The notes under the pieces were generated by a model. The model was given only the letters and a program-made list of their open reading frames with translations. It was not told where the DNA came from and did no database searches. Positions 24,210 to 28,524 of a DNA stretch of 28,524 nt are shown here, piece after piece; position 1 is the first letter of the stretch, and every line of letters begins with the position of its first letter. Source of the DNA: SIAJ01 sp036266155 (GTDB lineage: Bacteria; Planctomycetota; Planctomycetia; Gemmatales; Gemmataceae); NCBI GenBank assembly GCA_036266155.1, contig DATANR010000317.1, forward strand, positions 1 to 28,524, read 5' to 3'. Made by a program: the position numbers and the translations under genes.

Positions 24210-26142
24210 CCTCCACCGCACACAAACTTGACCGTTCGACAGCTGCGCTTGTGGAGCGTTTATCCCGGCACTTGTGCGAATAGTGCCGGAACGACAATCG
24301 GACTTCTGAGACGACTTTACGCAACGCCAGGGCCTTCCGCTTGGCATCATCACCCTGGATGGCTTGCTCTGCTTGTGTGATGGCCCCATCCAACGTCACC
24401 ACGGCTTCAAATGCAGCGTCTAGCCGTTGGTCCAAGGGAACCAGCAAGTCCTTCAGTTCCTTCACCCGCTGGTCTGCTTCGGCAATCAACTGGCCTTGGA
24501 TCTCCACGGCGGCCGTCTGACTGGCGTGAATCCGGTTCATGTTGGCAATGAGCGTCCGAAGTTCGGCTGTCGCTTGGCCCAGTTCGTCTTCCAAGTCGGC
24601 CCGCTGTTTGGCGAAGTTCGCCCGGTAGAGCGACACCACGTCTTGAAGGCTGTTGGCGTCGGGCGTCCTGCCATTCCGTTCCATGTTGGAATGGGGCGTC
24701 CACCCGCTGCGCTCCACGTACTGACGCATTTGTTCAAAGACCGCCTGGAACTCATCATCCCGCTTTCCCATTTGCTCGGACAGTTCGGCCAGAAGTCCGG
24801 CTTCGCCTTCCGTCTCCATGAGGGCCTTCACGTCCGGAGCCAGTTCTTCCAGGTACTCGACCACGTACTTTTCCAAGAGGTCATGGGAAACCCGATGGAG
24901 CCGGCATCCCGTCTTGTTCGACTTGCCGAACTTGGAATAAGTCATGCAGTAATAGGAAAGGCCGTCCTGGGCTCGTCCTGACATCTTCTGACCACACCGA
25001 TCACACACGACGAGCCCGGCAAGCCAGAGCCCGTCATCCCGCAAGCCTTTCTTGAACACCGGCCGCCCGTTCAGCCTTGCCTGAACTTCGTCCCACAGAT
25101 CCTTCTTGACGATGGCTGTTCCCGCTGGGGGGAATACCCAGTCGGCTTCGACGTTCCGTCGGCCGGTCAGTGGACGGCCCTTTCGACGTGGAGGAACAAG
25201 ATACTCGCCACCCACATACCAACTGTTCTTGCCGTGCGAGTTCTTACCCCACACAGTCATCCCCGTGTAGTACACGGGGTTCTTGAGCATCGGTGTAAGG
25301 CGTGTGCAATACCACCCTTCTCCCGTCACCGGAGACACGTGCCGTTTGTTGAGCCGGTCACACAAGCCACGGACGGACCACGCTCCGCTGGCAAAGAGCT
25401 TGAAGATTTCTCGGACCGTTTCCACCCGGCCTTCAATGATGGATGGAGCCAATTCAAGGCGTTCCCAGTCTTGCTTCTTGGGAAAGCAGTCTTCGCCGTC
25501 GCAGCGTTCTTGCCTTCCATCCGGGTAGACGATGACACGCTCCCAAATCCCCTTCAAGGGAATCATGCGCAGGATACACACACGCCAGTTCTCCTTGCCG
25601 GTCGTGGAGTTGACGGCCACCACGTCGAAGCCGAATGGGATGTACCCGCCTTGCCATTCGCCCTTGGCCGCTCGTTCTCGTTTGCCACGGACTTGCCGTT
25701 TGCCGTACTCGGACAAGGCCGCCGCATTCTGAAGGCCGCTCACAGTGGCGTTCAGAACGCCACCCATGTCGAGCGTGGTGATAAGGCCGTCCTTGCCCTG
25801 CCCGGCATCGACGGACCACAGTTGGCAGTCGTTCTGCCGGAGAATGTGGAGGTAGTATCCGAGTTCGATGGAGTCGCCGGTTCCGAACCGGTCCTGGGAA
25901 TCGACCACGAGCCAGTCGAGTTCACCGGCTTGAACGTCGGCGAGCATGGCCTGGAACTGACGGCGGTTGTATGCCATGTCTCGTGGATTGCGGCCTTCCA
26001 CGTCTTCGTACCATCGGGTGATGGTGACTCCCATTCGGTCCGCCCAAAGTCGGATCATGTTCCGTTGGGACTGTGGGTCTTGCTTGTCGCCGTGGCTGAC
26101 ACGAACATAAGCCCCACCACGTTTGCCGGTCGGTCGGAACAT
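24127..26142 (-). CDS. Large serine recombinase (integrase)
   Basis: It catalyses att-site recombination through a covalent Ser intermediate, inserting and, with a directionality factor, excising the element. The catalytic domain starts GGAYVRVSHGDKQDPQSQ with the nucleophile Ser16, and has DRFGTGDSIE near residue 85 carrying the active-site Arg. A recombinase domain (~165-300), a zinc ribbon (Cys at ~379, 382, 400 and 412: CDRCGQ, YYCM, GCRL) and a long coiled coil (~440-630) follow. At 671 residues it is full length. ATG 26142 has AAGGAG 8 bases upstream; the frame's extension to 26259 is rejected. The last four residues PGPD and the stop lie left of the junction in comM DNA, so the C-terminus depends on the integrated state. 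Confidence 0.95.
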   Translation of the reverse strand: MFRPTGKRGGAYVRVSHGDKQDPQSQRNMIRLWADRMGVTITRWYEDVEGRNPRDMAYNRRQFQAMLADVQAGELDWLVVDSQDRFGTGDSIELGYYLHILRQNDCQLWSVDAGQGKDGLITTLDMGGVLNATVSGLQNAAALSEYGKRQVRGKRERAAKGEWQGGYIPFGFDVVAVNSTTGKENWRVCILRMIPLKGIWERVIVYPDGRQERCDGEDCFPKKQDWERLELAPSIIEGRVETVREIFKLFASGAWSVRGLCDRLNKRHVSPVTGEGWYCTRLTPMLKNPVYYTGMTVWGKNSHGKNSWYVGGEYLVPPRRKGRPLTGRRNVEADWVFPPAGTAIVKKDLWDEVQARLNGRPVFKKGLRDDGLWLAGLVVCDRCGQKMSGRAQDGLSYYCMTYSKFGKSNKTGCRLHRVSHDLLEKYVVEYLEELAPDVKALMETEGEAGLLAELSEQMGKRDDEFQAVFEQMRQYVERSGWTPHSNMERNGRTPDANSLQDVVSLYRANFAKQRADLEDELGQATAELRTLIANMNRIHASQTAAVEIQGQLIAEADQRVKELKDLLVPLDQRLDAAFEAVVTLDGAITQAEQAIQGDDAKRKALALRKVVSEVRLSFRHYSHKCRDKRSTSAAVERSSLCAVEVIPVQGNPVKYDARPHPLTVNTSPGPD
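24130..24150. other. Probable left attachment junction of the element
   Basis: Homology to comM-type genes is intact through GCG at 24141-24143, and the next codon is no longer family-like. This places the left junction close to 24143/24144. The other end is outside the window, so the crossover dinucleotide cannot be fixed and the interval is approximate. Confidence 0.6.
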
Positions 26143-26203
26143 GACATGGACTCCTTGTGAGGGGTGTATTGTAAATCGTATAGCTTGCGAAGTCGAGGAC
26201 GAA

Positions 26204-26491
26204 ATGGCCCGATGGAGGACCGTACAAGTATGGCGGCGCAAGGCCGTGGGTGGAATCACCTACGCCCTACGTTGGAAGGTTGGAAGCCGGCTTGTCACAG
26301 AGTCCTTGGGTCGATGCACCGAAGAACATGCTCAAGCGGCACGAGTCCAGAAGGAAGCAGAACTGAACGGCCCGGCCACGGCCAAGACCAAGACCACTGA
26401 CCGGATCACCCGCCAGCTTGAAGCTCGTGGGTTTACTCCGGAGCAAGTCGCCGTGGTCCTGGCCGTGGTCAAGCCGTTCGTCAAGAGTTAG
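26204..26491 (+). CDS. Small basic protein divergent from the recombinase; candidate directionality factor
   Basis: Not a named family. The 95 residues begin MARWRTVQVWRRKAVGGITY and ...LRWKVGSRLVTESLG, a Trp/Arg-rich pattern like the arm-binding N-terminal domain of tyrosine integrases. A charged helix (EEHAQAARVQKEAELNG) and an Ala/Val-rich end follow. GAGG 5 bases upstream selects ATG 26204; the frame's extension to 26123 overlaps the recombinase. It is transcribed away from the recombinase, 61 bp apart, so one short region holds both promoters. Such placement and size suit a recombination directionality factor or a DNA-binding regulator, but that is inference. Its stop overlaps the stop of the convergent DUF3102-like gene. 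Confidence 0.72.
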   Translation: MARWRTVQVWRRKAVGGITYALRWKVGSRLVTESLGRCTEEHAQAARVQKEAELNGPATAKTKTTDRITRQLEARGFTPEQVAVVLAVVKPFVKS

Positions 26492-27099
26492 TCCATGTCC
26501 ACCTTGTCATTCATCGCCTTGAACAGAATTCGGTAGGCTTCGTCCACAGTCAGGACGTTGGAGCGGTTGACTTCGGCGATGGCCTTCAGCACCCCCTCGA
26601 ATGCCGGGGTCACTTCCGGGTGAGCGGCGTTCAGTTCGGCGATCCGTTCGGCAATGGCTTCATCCAACCCGGTGTCCAAGTCCGTAACGGTGCCGGTTTG
26701 CACATTCACCACTTCCACGTCGGACGTGTCGTCACCGGCCTTGGCCGGGCCGGTCGTCGGCTGGTCGCTCGTTACGGCGGTCGTTGAGAGCTTCTTAGGC
26801 TTGGCGATCCCGAGGATCTGGTAAACCACGGACAGCTTCTTGCCGGTCACTTCGTCAAACGGCATTTCAGCCACCCGGCGATAGTTGCCGATGGTCGAGA
26901 CGGAAAGCTCGGGGATGTATTCGGCTTGCCACTTGGCCCACTCGCCGTGCTTGCACTTTGCTTTGGCGATGATGAGGGCCTGACCCAACCGCCACACGGT
27001 TTCAACGATCTTCTTGTCTTGGTGTTGGGCGTACTGTCCGAGTTCTTTCAGGCTCCACTCGTTCGACGGTGCGCTGGCGTTCTGGTTGAACTTCGACAT
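26488..27099 (-). CDS. DUF3102-like protein
   Basis: A 203-residue protein whose N-terminal ~90 residues (VETVWRLGQALIIAKAKC, HGEWAKW, STIGNYRRVAE) match the DUF3102 pattern, a helical domain found mostly in phage, plasmid and island genes. The function of the family is not established; some members sit near ParB-like or replication genes. The rest is a Thr/Asp/Val-rich linker and a helical C-terminus. GGAG 5 bases before ATG 27099 selects the start; a longer frame to 27303 would cross the promoter region of the HTH gene. It is divergent from the HTH gene (195-bp gap) and converges on the 95-residue gene with overlapping stops. Confidence 0.72.
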   Translation of the reverse strand: MSKFNQNASAPSNEWSLKELGQYAQHQDKKIVETVWRLGQALIIAKAKCKHGEWAKWQAEYIPELSVSTIGNYRRVAEMPFDEVTGKKLSVVYQILGIAKPKKLSTTAVTSDQPTTGPAKAGDDTSDVEVVNVQTGTVTDLDTGLDEAIAERIAELNAAHPEVTPAFEGVLKAIAEVNRSNVLTVDEAYRILFKAMNDKVDMD

Positions 27100-27224
27100 G
27101 GTTCTCTCCGGTAGGTCGCTCTGGCTTCTCAGTTGAGCCAGTGACCCCTCGGGGAGTGTCTGTTGAGATGGCGCAATGCTTTCGCCTTGTTTTCCCGAGG
27201 AACTGACAAGAACCAAGAAAAAAT

Positions 27225-27293
27225 GCTGTCTCAGAATGGCGGGGTTTGATACATTTTGGCCAGGATTCGCTGTCTCAGAACTTGGGGATTTGA
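27225..27293. promoter_or_regulatory. Two 25-bp direct repeats before the HTH gene
   Basis: GCTGTCTCAGAA is identical at 27225-27236 and 27269-27280. Each is followed by 4 unrelated bases and a near-identical 9-mer (GGGGTTTGA, GGGATTTGA). The repeats are 44 bp apart start to start, and the second covers the Shine-Dalgarno and ends 1 bp before the ATG at 27295. The arrangement fits operators for a repressor, perhaps the HTH protein itself. A further near-repeat, TTGAGATGGxGCAAT, is at 27163-27177 and 27290-27304. Confidence 0.6.
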
Positions 27294-27294
27294 G

Positions 27295-27819
27295 ATGGAG
27301 CAATTGGAGAATGCCGTCTCTGGCTTGCTCGTCGCCGTGCGAGAAAAGGCCGCCCTACCTGAAATCGACCGTCACCTCGCCTTAGTCATTCGGCAGTGGG
27401 AGGAAGTTAAGACGGCGCACCGATGGAAACCCAAGCCGGGCAGAAAGGGAGTTGCTTCTGAGGAAGTCATCAGAGACGAGTTCAGACGGGGAGCCCCGGT
27501 ATCGGAAATCGTCCGAACTCAAAACGTGAGCCGTGCGACGATTTACCGGCTGGTCGATGAGTCCGACATCAAAAAGCGAAACTCAACCCGAAAACTGAAG
27601 AAGTTCCTGGGCAAGACTAACCCCGCCGACAAGCTGGCCGATGTCATTGCCAAGGAACATCCCGAAGATTGGAAGACATTGGTTGACCTGAACGGGGTTG
27701 CCACGGTCCGTGAATTCGTCAAGGTGCTGCTGGAAACCCACAAGAGCCCGGACAAGGTGGTGGAGAAGATTAAGAAGGCCGCCGAACATGAACGCCTTCA
27801 AGGGCGGCCAAAATCGTAA
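27295..27819 (+). CDS. Helix-turn-helix DNA-binding protein
   Basis: A 174-residue protein of unknown role. A resolvase/HTH_7-like motif is at ~64-92 (APVSEIVRTQNVSRATIYRLVDES). It is flanked by a helical N-terminus and a basic C-terminal helix (KVVEKIKKAAEHERLQGRPKS). No catalytic Ser or Tyr recombinase domain is present, so it is a DNA-binding protein only. ATG 27295 follows GGGGA by 6 bases; the frame's extension to 27256 is within the direct repeats and is rejected. Two 25-bp direct repeats precede it, suggesting autoregulation or control of the divergent DUF3102-like gene. It is probably the element's regulator. Confidence 0.72.
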   Translation: MEQLENAVSGLLVAVREKAALPEIDRHLALVIRQWEEVKTAHRWKPKPGRKGVASEEVIRDEFRRGAPVSEIVRTQNVSRATIYRLVDESDIKKRNSTRKLKKFLGKTNPADKLADVIAKEHPEDWKTLVDLNGVATVREFVKVLLETHKSPDKVVEKIKKAAEHERLQGRPKS

Positions 27820-27831
27820 GACTTGCGATTT

Positions 27832-28023
27832 TCAGACCACTCGTGGCTCGTCGGCAATCCCCGTGACTTGCAACCACAGTGCCGTATCTTCCGGCTCCCC
27901 GAATGCCTTTCCAATCGAACCGTACACACCGTCGCCAATGTCGATGACGATCTTGGTATCCGGGTCAATCGTGCCGGCATGGATGCCGGACAGAATAGTG
28001 TCCACAAGTTGACGTGGTGTCAT
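27832..28023 (-). CDS. Small protein of unknown function
   Basis: The 63 residues have a helix-plus-strand pattern, MTPRQLVDTILSG then DPDTKIVIDIGDGVYGSIG, ending in a hydrophobic segment. The DPDTKIV type of motif is common in small phage and island proteins of unknown role. GAAGGAAGG about 7 bases upstream supports the start at 28023. The start codon overlaps the previous gene's stop (ATGA), so it is translationally coupled to the Myb-like gene. Confidence 0.62.
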   Translation of the reverse strand: MTPRQLVDTILSGIHAGTIDPDTKIVIDIGDGVYGSIGKAFGEPEDTALWLQVTGIADEPRVV

Positions 28024-28295
28024 GACTGGCCTTCCTTCTTGCGAAGCCGGTTTCGTTGCGCCCGAACTGACTCCACGGATCTGCCAAGCCGCTTGGCCGC
28101 AACTCGAACAGGAACCATCCGAATCAAAAGTATCTCAGACTCGGACCAGTTGCTCTTGGTGATCCCCAGGATATTCCGGCGAGCGTAGACGGCCCCGAGC
28201 GTCCGGCCTTTTAGCAGCTTCACTGCTTCCTTCGCTGGCTTCGTTCGGACAATCTTGTCCTCTGCTTTCGTCCATGCGGGACCGAATTCGGGCAT
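28020..28295 (-). CDS. Myb/SANT-like small DNA-binding protein
   Basis: A 91-residue protein with two Myb/SANT-like units: WTKAEDKIVRTKPAKEAVKL with LGAVYARRNIL, and WSESEILLIRMVPVRVAAKR with VESVRAQRNRL. Each has the Trp near its start and an 'R-(T/S)-xx-(S/A)-V-xx-(R)-R-N-x-L' recognition-helix pattern. It is likely to bind DNA. It starts 2 bp past the stop of a related gene and overlaps the following 63-residue gene. The start ATG 28295 has only a distant AAGAGG. The role in the element is unknown. Confidence 0.62.
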   Translation of the reverse strand: MPEFGPAWTKAEDKIVRTKPAKEAVKLLKGRTLGAVYARRNILGITKSNWSESEILLIRMVPVRVAAKRLGRSVESVRAQRNRLRKKEGQS

Positions 28296-28297
28296 GG

Positions 28298-28524
28298 TTA
28301 CTCGGGCCTCTTGTTCCGATCAAGTGTCCGCTGTCGTTTCCCACGACACGAGTAAATCGTTCGGCCAAGCCGCTCCGCTGCATCAAGTGCCGGGAGTGTC
28401 ATCACCACTTTGGCTTCTTCTTCGGTCCAGTGCTTTACTTGCACGTTCAACTTGTTCCTGCGCTGATACACGACCGTCACCGGACGGCCAAGTAGCTTGG
28501 CCGCCTCCTGGGGCGGATAGAGAC
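28298..28524 (-). CDS. Second Myb/SANT-like protein, cut by the window edge
   Basis: The frame is open to the window edge, so the start is probably outside. From the edge it reads PPQEAAKLLGRPVTVVYQ, then RRNKLNVQVKHWTEEEAKVV and LDAAERLGRTIYSCRGKRQRTL, ending DRNKRPE. The pattern matches the neighbouring gene: an Ala-Ala-x-x-LGR turn followed by VxxxRRxxL, twice. A start at GTG 28480 would cut the first unit in half and is less likely. It is a paralogue of the 91-residue neighbour. Confidence 0.6.
   Translation of the reverse strand, partial: LYPPQEAAKLLGRPVTVVYQRRNKLNVQVKHWTEEEAKVVMTLPALDAAERLGRTIYSCRGKRQRTLDRNKRPE

Larger units (their letters stand above)
24144..28524. mobile_element. Integrated element with large serine recombinase (right end outside window)
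   Basis: At least 4.4 kb of inserted DNA begins at the comM break and has not ended by the window edge. Its genes are a large serine recombinase reading toward the junction, a small divergent gene, a DUF3102-like gene, an HTH gene, a 63-residue protein and two Myb/SANT-like proteins. No capsid, tail, conjugation or replication gene is visible, so prophage, ICE and genomic island cannot be separated. The recombinase and the disrupted target gene give the strongest support. Confidence 0.82.

Overview
The window looks like a chromosomal segment of a planctomycete (Planctomycetota). The DNA is G+C rich and Shine-Dalgarno signals are patchy. Several proteins have a planctomycete flavour: long Pro-rich secreted proteins, a zinc-ribbon/membrane protein starting with a CPDCGK motif, 24-residue 'TDAGLKEL' leucine-rich repeats and a PAS-PAS hybrid histidine kinase. 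Short palindromic repeats sit between many genes. The assignment rests on gene character only; there is no rRNA or tRNA in the window.

Layout. 159-884 (+) is thymidylate kinase, followed by a 153-bp nested inverted repeat and a gene-free stretch with hairpins. 4568-1378 (-) is a pair of secreted proteins, a Pro-rich lipoprotein and an Ig-like-domain protein. 4926-10634 (+) holds a Tex-type S1 protein with an unusual Pro-rich insert and tail, an Asp/Asn beta-hydroxylase-like protein behind a strong hairpin, and FtsH. 11625-10432 (-) is an 11-unit LRR gene whose frame runs antisense into ftsH.

11719-19700 (+) is the signalling and conflict block. A double KaiC-like ATPase is translationally coupled (GTGA) to a hybrid histidine kinase. 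After 136 bp comes a TIR-domain protein coupled (ATGA) to an nSTAND-type NTPase that carries a membrane segment, a coiled coil and an unrecognised, more A/T-rich C-terminal domain. The TIR-nSTAND pair is the best candidate for an undescribed system, probably an NAD-targeting or membrane-associated antiphage/conflict module. That function is inferred from domain content, not shown.

23026-19792 (-) is a tightly packed operon: dolichol-phosphate-mannose-type glycosyltransferase, PLD-like protein, tRNA adenosine deaminase TadA and a MacB-type permease. A zinc-ribbon membrane protein (23081-23830) is divergent from it.

From 23928 a comM/yifB-type Mg-chelatase-like ATPase gene begins but is cut after 72 codons by an integrated element that runs off the right edge. 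The element starts with a large serine recombinase read toward the junction; its last four residues and stop codon lie in comM DNA. Behind it are a small divergent gene (possible directionality factor), a DUF3102-like protein, an HTH protein preceded by two 25-bp direct repeats, a 63-residue protein and two adjacent Myb/SANT-like small proteins, the last cut by the window edge. No CRISPR array, tRNA, rRNA or insertion sequence was seen.
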